This document shows positions 1-6,876 of a DNA stretch of 8,865 bases, one piece after another. This DNA comes from Nitrospira sp. Lineage in GTDB: Bacteria > Nitrospirota > Nitrospiria > Nitrospirales > Nitrospiraceae. A program made the position numbers and the translations under genes. The notes below the pieces were generated by a model. The model made no database searches and was not told the origin of the DNA. It saw nothing but the letters and a program-made list of their open reading frames with translations. The stretch is taken from the NCBI GenBank assembly GCA_025361385.1, contig JANYAJ010000369.1, positions 1 through 8,865 on the forward strand, in the 5' to 3' direction. Within the stretch, counting starts at the first letter, position 1, and the number at the start of each line of letters is the position of its first letter.

Positions 1-102
1 CGGATCGGCGGGTTCAACTTCCAATGGGCCTGGGCGACGGGATTTCTGGCTGGCCGGGCGGTCGCGTCCTGTAGCCGCTCCAATCACCTGCAAGGCTGCT
101 GA
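1..102 (+). CDS. C-terminal end of a BaiN/HI0933-family FAD-dependent oxidoreductase (partial)
   Basis: The forward frame starting at base 1 is open from the window edge to a TGA at 100-102 and gives 33 residues. They include GGFNFQWAWATGFLAGRAV, which closely resembles the conserved end of the HI0933/BaiN/YhiN flavoprotein family, where a G-G-x-N-x-Q-W-A motif lies against the FAD and is followed by a small-residue helix (G-F-L-A-G). The family consists of soluble cytoplasmic FAD/NAD(P)-binding enzymes of about 400 residues, so roughly 90 percent of the gene lies upstream. The extra tail after the motif (SCSRSNHLQGC) is not conserved in my recollection. The gene converges on the DUF3467 gene with 47 bp between the stops, and no convincing terminator hairpin is visible there. 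There is no evident link to the export operon. The family call rests on one short motif but is fairly specific. Confidence 0.72.
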   Translation, partial: RIGGFNFQWAWATGFLAGRAVASCSRSNHLQGC

Positions 103-149
103 TAACCCCATCCCCGGACCAGAACGACGTCCGACAGGGTCTCTTCCTC

Positions 150-509
150 TTAGGCCGCATTGGCTTGTGGTCTGGCGTCGTCCTTCAACGTTCCAAACTT
201 GGACTCATATTCGGCGATCACGCGATTGAGCACGGCAGCCAACCGCTTCGCCGCATAGGGGTTCAGCACGATACGGTTCGTCAGCTGAACCTGGATATTT
301 GCCTGCCCCCGCTCCCACACATTATTTGCGCCAAAGGCCAGCACCACTTCTTCACGGGTCGAAGACACGTTGCACACGTTGGCGTAGGAACTCTGAAGGT
401 TAGAGACATCAAACTGGACCGCCGGAGTGGCATCGGTGGGCTGGCTTGGCTGTGACGGGTTTGCCTGGGACAGGCTCGTTGCATTCCCTGATGATCCTGC
501 CGCTTTCAT
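150..509 (-). CDS. DUF3467-type domain small protein
   Basis: This encodes 119 residues. The reverse frame is open further upstream to 569, but the ATG at 509 is preceded by AAGGAG six bases away, which fixes the start and drops 20 unlikely residues. Residues 1-29 are a low-complexity Ser/Gln/Pro/Thr linker. Residues 31-104 form one compact domain: a beta-rich half (VQFDVSNLQSSYANVCNV, EEVVLAFG, ANIQVQLTNRIVL), then a helix (PYAAKRLAAVLNRVIAEYE). This pattern matches DUF3467, a family of roughly 100-residue bacterial proteins of unknown function, in which the N-x-x-x-V/A-x-x-S and R-I-x-x-x-P-x-x-A-K-x-L positions are conserved. There is no signal peptide or membrane segment, so it is probably cytoplasmic. 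It is transcribed divergently from the export operon. A regulatory role is possible, but nothing in the sequence shows one. Confidence 0.8.
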   Translation of the reverse strand: MKAAGSSGNATSLSQANPSQPSQPTDATPAVQFDVSNLQSSYANVCNVSSTREEVVLAFGANNVWERGQANIQVQLTNRIVLNPYAAKRLAAVLNRVIAEYESKFGTLKDDARPQANAA

Positions 510-515
510 AAAGAT

Positions 516-521
516 CTCCTT
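516..521 (-). promoter_or_regulatory. Ribosome binding site of the DUF3467 gene
   Basis: The reverse strand reads AAGGAG followed by six bases (ATCTTT) and the ATG at 509. This strong Shine-Dalgarno sequence decides the start against the longer frame that opens at 569. Confidence 0.8.
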
Positions 522-736
522 TGTAATGGATGGAACTGTTGTCAACCGAAAGGGACACATTCCCAACACCTCATACGCAAGCTACCAAGAAATGTGACGC
601 GCAAAAAGGAAAAATACGGTTTATGTGATCGTTTCCGTGTCACCGAGGATGATCATTGCGGTCACGCGGCGAAGCATGCGCAGAGCTGTAGCCATGAACA
701 AACTGATGTAGAGATGTGCCAAAGGCAGAAAAATGA

Positions 737-751
737 TGACAAACCATGTCA
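737..751. promoter_or_regulatory. Candidate operator, TGACA-N5-TGTCA inverted repeat
   Basis: TGACAAACCATGTCA is a perfect 5-bp inverted repeat around a 5-bp spacer, lying about 125-140 bases before the GTG of the TolC-type gene and about 230 bases before the DUF3467 start. TGACA/TGTCA half-sites are common in operators of dimeric repressors, including TetR-family efflux regulators. No regulator gene is present in the window, so the assignment is inferred from symmetry and position only. Confidence 0.3.
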
Positions 752-866
752 ATCAAGTACCCTGATAGCAATCTACGTAGGCATTGAGCCGATCGGTGGT
801 CGGGCAGTAGAGCTCCGTCGTCTCGCGCGGCGCGAAACAGGTTTGGCTCAACGAATGTGCCTGAGC

Positions 867-872
867 AGGGAG
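867..872 (+). promoter_or_regulatory. Ribosome binding site of the TolC-type gene
   Basis: AGGGAG lies four bases before the GTG at 877. The spacing is a little short. The in-frame ATG at 919 has no comparable sequence in front of it, so this site favours the GTG start. Confidence 0.5.
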
Positions 873-876
873 TGAC

Positions 877-2415
877 GTGGGAAACGAGCTGAATTCTCCA
901 GCTGAACGATCACGCGGCATGACCGGCCCTTTGCTGGCGGTACTGACGGCCATCTCCGTCATCGGTCTGAGTAGTTGTGCGATCAAACCGATACCGTTGA
1001 CGACGGACGAGGTGCAATCACGAGTGAAAGAAGACCGGGCCGTTCTGACACAGGATCAAGAGCCCGTCTCGGGCCCGATTGATCTCTACGAAGCGATGGC
1101 CCGGGCGCTGAAGTATAACCTAGACGCGCGCGTCGAGCTGATGCACAAAATGCTGGCACAGACCCAACTCGACCTATCTCACTATGCCATGTTGCCTCGT
1201 CTTGCTGCGAACGCAGGGTTCGACGGCCGCAATAATTTTTCAGGAGGAGCCGCACAGTCCTTGTTGACGGGAAGGCAGGTTCTCGAACCCTTTACCTCTA
1301 GCGAGAAGAACATTTTCTCCGCCGATCTGTCGCTTAGTTGGAATGTATTGGATTTCGGCATGTCGTACATCCGGGCGAAGCAGGCATCCGACGACGTGTT
1401 GATTGCCGAAGAGGAGCGCCGGCGCGTAGCCAATCGCGTCATGCAAGATGTGCGAAGTGCCTATTGGCGTGCAGTCAGCGCGGAACGAATTCTCCCCTCA
1501 CTCAAGATGCTGGATGAATGGGTGAAGAGCGCGTTGGAAAAGTCCCAGGTCATTCAGGACGAAAAACTCAGTACGCCGCTGGTTCCCTTGCAGTACAGGC
1601 TGGACCTCCTCAATACGCAACGCTACGTTCAGCAATTGTTCCGGGAGCTCTCCACGGCGAAGCTTCACTTGGCTGCGCTCATCAATCTTCCCCCCGCCCA
1701 CGAGCACGAGCTGGTGCTCATGGTTCCAGGGCGAGAGGCCGGAACGCTGAATCTTCCACTCGATATGTCGGTGCTGGAGGATCGAGCTCGGGAAGCACGC
1801 CCGGAGCTGAGGATGATCGATTACCGTCGTCGCATCAACGCGCGGGAGACCAAAGCGGCGATACTCGAAATGTTACCCAGCCTGAATCTCCAAGCCGGTG
1901 AGAACTACAACAGCAACGCGTTTCTCTTCAATAATAATTGGGCTGCCTATGCCGCCCGGGCCAGTTGGAATCTGCTGAACATCTTTCGGTATCCGGCCCG
2001 GGCGAAGACGATTGAGGCGCAAGATAAAGTGCTGCACACGCAGAACCTCGCGCTGACCATGGCCATCATGTCGCAAGTGCATGTCAGCGTGGCGCAGGTG
2101 GCACAAGCGAAAAAGGAAACCTCGACGGCGAGGCTCTATCACGACACGCAGTCCCAAATTGCCGAGCAGACGCGCCTGGCATGGCGGACGGCCCGGTTGA
2201 GCGAACAGGCCGTGTTGCGCGAGCGAGTCAATCAGGTGGCGGCGGAACTCCGATACGATGCCGCGGAGGCGGAACTCCAAACCGCCTGGGCCTCGCTCCT
2301 GGCCGCCGTCGGAGAAGATGTGCTGCCCAACGATCTGAGGCAGGAACAGAGCGTGTCCGACCTTGCGCTCGAAGTCCGTACGCGATGGGCGAAAAGCAAG
2401 GAGTTGCTCAAGTGA
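877..2415 (+). CDS. TolC-family outer-membrane efflux lipoprotein
   Basis: This encodes 512 residues, normal for outer-membrane factors. The GTG start has AGGGAG upstream; an ATG 14 codons later (919) would still keep the signal peptide. After a short charged stretch, residues 15-33 are hydrophobic and end in LSSC, a lipobox that predicts acylation of Cys34. Two OEP-type halves follow, about 65-275 and 295-480. Each has a strand motif of the same kind (SWNVLDFG at 154-161, SWNLLNIFRY at 363-372) followed by long Ala/Arg/Glu/Gln-rich coiled-coil helices. This is the internal duplication of TolC/NodT-type trimeric channels, which give a beta-barrel in the outer membrane and an alpha-tunnel in the periplasm. 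It is the first gene of the operon, and its stop overlaps the GTG of the adaptor gene. Expected role: the exit duct for whatever the adaptor proteins bring. The family is clear; the substrate is not. Confidence 0.9.
   Translation: MGNELNSPAERSRGMTGPLLAVLTAISVIGLSSCAIKPIPLTTDEVQSRVKEDRAVLTQDQEPVSGPIDLYEAMARALKYNLDARVELMHKMLAQTQLDLSHYAMLPRLAANAGFDGRNNFSGGAAQSLLTGRQVLEPFTSSEKNIFSADLSLSWNVLDFGMSYIRAKQASDDVLIAEEERRRVANRVMQDVRSAYWRAVSAERILPSLKMLDEWVKSALEKSQVIQDEKLSTPLVPLQYRLDLLNTQRYVQQLFRELSTAKLHLAALINLPPAHEHELVLMVPGREAGTLNLPLDMSVLEDRAREARPELRMIDYRRRINARETKAAILEMLPSLNLQAGENYNSNAFLFNNNWAAYAARASWNLLNIFRYPARAKTIEAQDKVLHTQNLALTMAIMSQVHVSVAQVAQAKKETSTARLYHDTQSQIAEQTRLAWRTARLSEQAVLRERVNQVAAELRYDAAEAELQTAWASLLAAVGEDVLPNDLRQEQSVSDLALEVRTRWAKSKELLK
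2398..2403 (+). promoter_or_regulatory. Ribosome binding site deciding the GTG start of the adaptor gene
   Basis: AAGGAG lies eight bases before GTG 2412, inside the end of the TolC-type gene. The in-frame ATG at 2385 lacks such a site, so the GTG overlapping the upstream stop (GTGA) is the better start. Confidence 0.7.
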
Positions 2416-3200
2416 CCCGTAAGGGCTGGCTGCTGGTCGGTGGCTCAATCTTGGGCGCATGGCTTTCGATGCCGATATTGATCGCAACGGCCGGCACCAA
2501 GTCAGATCCCAAGCCCACAAGCAGCGCGGCAGAACTCAGCACGATCCGCGGGGTGGTGAAGGCGACAGCACAAGCTACCTTAGCCAGTCAGGTCCAGGGC
2601 CGGATCAGCCAGCTACCCTTCAAGGAGGGACAGCGGTTTAAAAAAGGAGCCCTCCTGGTCGCCTTCGACTGTTCGAAGTATGACGCGGAGTTGGCGAGTG
2701 TCCAGGCCGAACATCGTGGCAAGAAGAAGACCTACGAGAACAACCTCCGGCTCGCCGAACACCAAGCCGTTGGTGAACTCGAAGTCGAGGTCTCTCAAGC
2801 CGACGCGGATAAGGCGTTCGCCGCCGTGAAGGTCGCGCAAGTCAATGTGAACGGCTGCACCGTGCGTGCCCCGTTTCAAGGACGTGTCGTCAAAATGATC
2901 GTGAATGAACACGAGAATGTATTTCCCAACGACCAGCTCTTAAGCCTGTTGGATGATAGCCTGCTGGAGATTGAGCTTATTCTGCCGTCGAAGTCCCTTG
3001 CGTGGTTGAAGGTCGGCACGCCCTTTGACTACGCCGTCGATGAAACCGGACTCCGGTATCCCGCCGCGGTTCAGGATATCGGCGCAAATGTCGATCCTGC
3101 CAGCCAGACGGTGAAGGTAAAAGGCCTGTTTCGCACCCAGCCCGACAACGTGCTGGCGGGGATGAGCGGGACTGCCTCGTTCGCTGAACTCCCACGCTGA
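2412..3200 (+). CDS. RND-type periplasmic adaptor (membrane fusion protein)
   Basis: This encodes 262 residues, short for the family (usually 330-420). The chosen GTG overlaps the previous stop by four bases and has a good ribosome binding site; an ATG nine codons earlier (2385) is the alternative. Residues 5-27 are a hydrophobic export signal or anchor. Residues 43-85 form the first lipoyl half (VKATAQATLASQVQGRI, then FKEGQRFKKGALLVAFD), residues 88-142 a short alpha-hairpin, and residues 146-180 the second lipoyl half (CTVRAPFQGRVVKMIVNEHE). Residues 185-260 form the beta-barrel, ending in DPASQTVKVKGLF and LAGMSGTASF, which are typical of RND adaptors. The hairpin is short, and little of the membrane-proximal domain remains. 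It should dock on the TolC-type channel. No RND pump gene follows, so its inner-membrane partner is unclear; the M50-HlyD protein is a candidate. Confidence 0.87.
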   Translation: MTRKGWLLVGGSILGAWLSMPILIATAGTKSDPKPTSSAAELSTIRGVVKATAQATLASQVQGRISQLPFKEGQRFKKGALLVAFDCSKYDAELASVQAEHRGKKKTYENNLRLAEHQAVGELEVEVSQADADKAFAAVKVAQVNVNGCTVRAPFQGRVVKMIVNEHENVFPNDQLLSLLDDSLLEIELILPSKSLAWLKVGTPFDYAVDETGLRYPAAVQDIGANVDPASQTVKVKGLFRTQPDNVLAGMSGTASFAELPR

Positions 3201-3201
3201 T

Positions 3202-4566
3202 ATGGTCGTAGCAGAAGTCAAACCCCACAGTCCGCCGACGAACACGGCGCTCTCCGCGCTGCTTCAGCTGGAAGGGATGGTTCGCGCCGCCCAGACCCAG
3301 GAAGAACTGCAATTTTTCATCGTCAATGAAACGCGCCGGTTGGTTCCCTACCGACAAGCAATTTTGCTGACCCCCCCGACTCCGTCTACGCAGAGTTACC
3401 AGGTGCGAGCCGCATCGAGCGTCCCGGTGGTGGATCGCACCGTGGCCTTGATGCAATGGACCGAGCGATTGATTCGGGATCTGCGCCAGGCCTCGACAGG
3501 GGCGGACATTCTTCACGTTACGGAAGCGGAGTGTCCTGCCGAGCTCAGACCAGACTGGAAGGAATTTACTCCAGGCTATGGATTGTGGTGTCCTCTCAAG
3601 CACCCAAAGGGAGAGACCCTCTGCGGCCTGTGGCTGACGAAGGACCAGCCCTGGGCGGACCACGAGGTGACGGTCCTGCAACGTCTCAGCGAAGCCTATG
3701 CCTACGCCTGGCGTGCTGTCGGTCCATCGAACAGTCGCCGGTGGCGATGGGGACTGAGTCGGACCACGACGTGGATACTTGCGGTGGTAGCTCTGGGAGC
3801 ACTGGCCATTCCTGTCCCCATGTCGACGCTGGCGCCTGCGAAGATTGTCGCAAAGGATCCTCTGATCGTGAGCGCGCCGATCGACGGTGTCATTGCCGAA
3901 ATTCCAGTCCTTCCCAATACCGTCGTGTCCGAAGGCCAAGTGTTGTTCAAGTATGAAGACACTACATTTAGAAGCGAGTATGAAATCTCGGAACGAAACC
4001 TCGACGTGGCGATGGCGCAGTATCGGCGCGCGGCGCAAGGCTCATTCGTGGAAGCCGCGCAAAAAGCCGATGTTCCGCTGTTGAAAGCCGAAGTCGAGCT
4101 GCGAGAAACCGAGCGGACCTATGCCCGTGAGCGATTGACGAAGGTCGAGGTAAAGGCGGAGCAAGCCGGGCTGTTGGTCTACACGGACAAGTCCGATTGG
4201 ATCGGGAAGCCGGTCGTGGTCGGCCAACGCATCATGGAGCTGGCGAACCCGCAACAGCTGGAGGTGCGCATCGATCTGCCGGTGGAGGATGCCATTGTGT
4301 TGCGCGAAGGCGCATCGGTGACGCTCTTCCTGAATGCCAATCCATTTTCCAGCGTTCCTGCCACGGTCAGTCACGCGAGCTACCATGCCGAAGTCTTACC
4401 GAACAATACGCTGGCCTACCGCGTGACGGCACAGCTTGAGCAGGGGTCGTCGGAACTTCGCATCGGGTGGCAAGGAAGCGCCAAAATCTACGGGGAGCGG
4501 GTTGCGCTGTTCACCTACCTGTTCCGTCGCCCGATTTCCGTCATCCGGCCATGGATCGGCCTATGA
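3202..4566 (+). CDS. GAF-like domain fused to HlyD-type periplasmic adaptor
   Basis: This encodes 454 residues. ATG 3202 is one base after the previous stop and has no clear ribosome binding site, suggesting coupled translation. Residues 15-168 look like a GAF fold: an opening helix (ALSALLQLEGMVRAAQTQEEL), a basic strand region around RRLVPYRQAILL, and a closing CPLKHPKGETLCGLWLTKD strand pair with a final helix. Residues 189-205 are a single membrane span. Residues 218-252 form the first lipoyl half (VSAPIDGVIAEI, then VVSEGQVLFKYED), residues 255-320 the alpha-hairpin, 320-350 the second lipoyl half, and 352-432 a beta-barrel region. The expected topology has the GAF-like domain in the cytosol and the HlyD part in the periplasm, so this adaptor could sense a cytosolic ligand or partner. 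The stop overlaps the ATG of the next gene. The HlyD call is firm; the GAF call comes from secondary-structure pattern. Confidence 0.83.
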   Translation: MVVAEVKPHSPPTNTALSALLQLEGMVRAAQTQEELQFFIVNETRRLVPYRQAILLTPPTPSTQSYQVRAASSVPVVDRTVALMQWTERLIRDLRQASTGADILHVTEAECPAELRPDWKEFTPGYGLWCPLKHPKGETLCGLWLTKDQPWADHEVTVLQRLSEAYAYAWRAVGPSNSRRWRWGLSRTTTWILAVVALGALAIPVPMSTLAPAKIVAKDPLIVSAPIDGVIAEIPVLPNTVVSEGQVLFKYEDTTFRSEYEISERNLDVAMAQYRRAAQGSFVEAAQKADVPLLKAEVELRETERTYARERLTKVEVKAEQAGLLVYTDKSDWIGKPVVVGQRIMELANPQQLEVRIDLPVEDAIVLREGASVTLFLNANPFSSVPATVSHASYHAEVLPNNTLAYRVTAQLEQGSSELRIGWQGSAKIYGERVALFTYLFRRPISVIRPWIGL

Positions 4567-6695
4567 AACTGACTACGGTCCCAAAGCAGGATGCCGTGCT
4601 GCCGCCGTTGCGTGAAGATATTCAGCTCATCGCGGGTGCCTCGGCCACCGACGGTTCGCCGACATGGGTGATCGTCGATCCGGTCCGCGGGAAATATTTT
4701 CAGATCGGCTGGGCCGCGTATCAAATTCTTTCGCGTTGGAGCGGCCGATCGGCGGAGACGGTCCTGTCGCAAATCCATGCCGAGACGACCTGTCGCGCTA
4801 CCACACAGGATATCGACGACCTTCTGCGGTTCTTGTATGGGAACCATCTGATGCGGGAACTGCCACAGGGGGGCTACCGAGCCTATGCGGCCCAAGCAGA
4901 AGCTGCACGGCCACAGTGGCTGATGTGGCTCGTCCACCACTACCTCTTCTTCCAGATTCCGTTGGTCCGGCCGGATCGATTTCTTCGTGCGACGCTCCCC
5001 TTCGTCGAATGGTTCTATTCACAATCGGTCGCCTGGATCATCGCGCTCATCGGGCTGACGGGTGTGTATCTCGTGTCGCGCCAGTGGGGCGTGTTCACGG
5101 CGACGATGTTGCATTTTTTCACACCGCGAGGTCTCGCGCTCTATGCCCTCTCTCTGGCCATCGTCAAAGTTTTTCACGAACTGGGGCATGCCTATACGGC
5201 GACGCGCTATGGCTGTCGGGTCCCCACCATGGGCATTGCCATGATGGTAATGGTGCCGATGCTGTATTCGGACACCTCCGATGCGTGGAAACTGACCGCC
5301 CGTCGCCAGCGTGCCGCCATCGGCGCCGCTGGCATGATCGTCGAATGCGCGTTGGCCGCCCTGGCGATCTTCACGTGGAACTTTCTTGACGACGGCGTGG
5401 CGCGGAGCCTGGTGTTTATCGTGGCAACCACGAGCCTGATGGTCGGCGCTACCATCAATCTGAGCCCGTTCATGCGATTCGATGGATACTTTGTGCTCTC
5501 CGACTGGCTCGGCATTCCCAATTTGCAGGAACGAGCATTTGCCTTCGGACGGTGGCAACTACGGCGACTCCTGCTCGGTCTGGATAGGCCGATGCCCGTG
5601 CCGGTCGCCGCAGGCCAACGCCGATTCTTGGTCTGTTTCGCCTGGGGGGTCTGGGCATACCGTTTCATGCTGTTTCTCGGCATCGCGCTGATGGTGTACC
5701 ACTATTTCTTCAAACTCCTGGGCCTGATTCTATTTGCCATTGAGATTGGTTGGTTCATCGTGCTCCCGATCGTGGGGGAACTGAAGGTCTGGTGGACCTT
5801 GCGCGGAGAGATCGTCGAACGTCGCAGGGGGTGGCTTCCCGTCGGGTTGCTGGCCTGTGTCATCGCCTTGCTGTTCGTGCCTTGGTCCGATCGCATCAGT
5901 CTCCCCGCGGTGTTGGAATCGACGCCGCACGCCACAATCTATGCGCCAGCGCCCGGGAAGATCGTCGAATTGGCGGTAGAAGAAGGGCTGCGGGTGGAGG
6001 TGGGGGACAGGCTGGTGGTGTTGGAATCGCCGGCGCTTGAAAAGGATATGGCGTTGACGCGCAAGCGGATCGAGGTCGAGCGATTGAGAGTCCAGCGCCA
6101 GTTCATCGGTCGAGACGAGCTCGCGAAGCATCAGGTGACGTTGGAAACCCTGAGGGCTCGCCTTTCACAGCTCGAAGGCCTACAGCAGGAGCAGCAGAAT
6201 TTATCACTCACGGCGCCGATAGCGGGAGTGGTGACTGACCGAGCGGAGGCCCTGCACGTGGGTCAGTGGATCAACAAGCAGCAGCCGCTCGCCTACGTAA
6301 TCGATCCGGCTGGTGAAGAGCTGCATGCGCTGGCCTCCGAGACGGACGTCGGCTATCTCCACGCGGGCCAATCAGCGCGATTCATTCCCCAGGGTCCGGA
6401 ACGGCCGAGCGTGGAGGCGCAAGTTGTCGAGATTCGAGACAACGACGAAAGCAGCTTCACCGTGCCCTACCTCCTCTCCGTCTACGGCGGAGAGGTGCCG
6501 GTTCGTGAAGACGCCAATCGCAGACTGAAACCGGAAACCTCTGTCTATCGCGTCACGCTGCACCTCGTCGAATCGCCGCCCCGATGGAACCAGGCCGTGC
6601 GAGGGACCGTGCTAGTGAAAGGCCCTCGTATCAGCTTTGCCCAACGAGTCTGGGAACAGAGCGCCCGCATCTTTATTCGCGAAAGCGGTGCGTAG
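4563..6695 (+). CDS. PqqD-like / M50 site-2-protease-type metalloprotease / HlyD fusion protein
   Basis: This encodes 710 residues from ATG 4563, which overlaps the previous stop as ATGA; ATG 4551 is an in-frame alternative. Residues 34-98 resemble the PqqD fold (WVIVDPVRGKYFQIG, then helices around AAYQILSRW and IDDLLRFLYGNHLM), the fold that binds peptide leaders as a RiPP recognition element. Residues about 153-441 carry roughly eight membrane segments. They hold the M50 zinc site HELGH at 205-209 and the distal NLSPFMRFDG at 299-308 (N-x2-P-x4-D-G), with the family-typical SDTSDAWKL and RRQR between them. The protease core is therefore apparently intact. Residues 445-490 and 545-590 are the two lipoyl halves of a HlyD arm, joined by a coiled coil (about 490-545), and a beta-barrel region follows to about 690. 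The protein ends the operon and should be the inner-membrane component. Similar M50-lipoyl proteins are known in other bacteria, with function largely unassigned. Proteolysis, export coupling or both are possible. Confidence 0.87.
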   Translation: MKLTTVPKQDAVLPPLREDIQLIAGASATDGSPTWVIVDPVRGKYFQIGWAAYQILSRWSGRSAETVLSQIHAETTCRATTQDIDDLLRFLYGNHLMRELPQGGYRAYAAQAEAARPQWLMWLVHHYLFFQIPLVRPDRFLRATLPFVEWFYSQSVAWIIALIGLTGVYLVSRQWGVFTATMLHFFTPRGLALYALSLAIVKVFHELGHAYTATRYGCRVPTMGIAMMVMVPMLYSDTSDAWKLTARRQRAAIGAAGMIVECALAALAIFTWNFLDDGVARSLVFIVATTSLMVGATINLSPFMRFDGYFVLSDWLGIPNLQERAFAFGRWQLRRLLLGLDRPMPVPVAAGQRRFLVCFAWGVWAYRFMLFLGIALMVYHYFFKLLGLILFAIEIGWFIVLPIVGELKVWWTLRGEIVERRRGWLPVGLLACVIALLFVPWSDRISLPAVLESTPHATIYAPAPGKIVELAVEEGLRVEVGDRLVVLESPALEKDMALTRKRIEVERLRVQRQFIGRDELAKHQVTLETLRARLSQLEGLQQEQQNLSLTAPIAGVVTDRAEALHVGQWINKQQPLAYVIDPAGEELHALASETDVGYLHAGQSARFIPQGPERPSVEAQVVEIRDNDESSFTVPYLLSVYGGEVPVREDANRRLKPETSVYRVTLHLVESPPRWNQAVRGTVLVKGPRISFAQRVWEQSARIFIRESGA

Positions 6696-6753
6696 GACAT
6701 AGAGAAGATACGTGCATGGTCTGCCCTCTCAGTTGATTCCCCCCTCTAAAGTG

Positions 6754-6777
6754 TCAGGCCAGAAAACGTCGTCCTGA
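6754..6777. promoter_or_regulatory. Candidate enhancer-binding site, TCAGG-N14-CCTGA inverted repeat
   Basis: TCAGG (6754-6758) and CCTGA (6773-6777) are perfect inverted repeats. Their centre lies about 120 bases before the start predicted from the sigma-54 element, a usual distance for bacterial enhancer-binding proteins. The half-sites are short, so chance symmetry is quite possible. Confidence 0.25.
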
Positions 6778-6860
6778 GGCGCATTCTGCAGCCCTCGACG
6801 CACCTCCCTACCAAGCGCACTGTAACTCGGCTGCACAAAAGAAGAAATTGGTACGAGGAA

Positions 6861-6876
6861 TGGCACCGCCCTTGCT
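6861..6876 (+). promoter_or_regulatory. Sigma-54 (-24/-12) promoter of the giant surface-protein gene
   Basis: The 16 bases TGGCACCGCCCTTGCT match the sigma-54 consensus TGGCACG-N4-TTGCW at every fixed position but one (C for G at the base after TGGCAC), with the invariant GG and GC exactly ten bases apart. Transcription would start near 6887 and leave a leader of about 35 bases before ATG 6922. Sigma-54 promoters need an AAA+ enhancer-binding activator, so expression of the surface protein is probably switched on conditionally and separately from the export operon. The activator is not encoded in the window. Confidence 0.75.

Larger units (their letters stand above)
510..876. other. Divergent intergenic region between the DUF3467 gene and the export operon
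   Basis: This 367-bp stretch has lower GC than the flanking genes and should carry the promoters for both directions. I see no convincing sigma-70 pair. A reverse-strand TTGACA (540-545) has only the ribosome binding site at the right distance, and a second reverse-strand TTGACA (747-752) lacks a -10. No GG-N10-GC sigma-54 element of good quality was found. It does hold a TGACA-N5-TGTCA inverted repeat (737-751) and a CTACGTAG palindrome (773-780). A 93-codon forward frame (594-875) crosses it, but has a GTG start with no ribosome binding site and no recognisable protein features, so I treat the region as non-coding. Confidence 0.6.

Noticed and set aside
115..133. CGGAC/GTCCG pairing between the convergent genes as a terminator
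   Set aside because: Five-base stem with a nine-base loop and no T run on either strand; too weak.
540..545. TTGACA on the reverse strand as a -35 box for the DUF3467 gene
   Set aside because: The position for the -10 box at 17-bp spacing is occupied by the ribosome binding site, and no TATAAT-like hexamer fits.
773..783. CTACGTAGGCA in the operon leader, repeated exactly at 6931-6941 near the start of the giant gene
   Set aside because: A shared 11-mer is expected by chance among pairs in a window this size, and the second copy is within coding sequence. The CTACGTAG palindrome alone is too short to call.
843..861. TTGGCTC...GTGC as a sigma-54 promoter for the export operon
   Set aside because: The GG and GC are two bases too far apart and the site would be too close to the start codon.
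594..875. 93-codon forward frame ending just before the TolC-type gene
   Set aside because: GTG start without ribosome binding site, no recognisable domain, odd Cys/Lys/Arg-rich composition, and it covers the low-GC leader where promoters and operator-like repeats lie.
2977..4038. Reverse-strand open frame of 353 codons
   Set aside because: Antisense to two well-supported adaptor genes; its product is Arg/His-rich with no coherent domain.
6776..6807. Possible terminator hairpin after the operon
   Set aside because: The stem has a mismatch, the loop is long and no T run follows.
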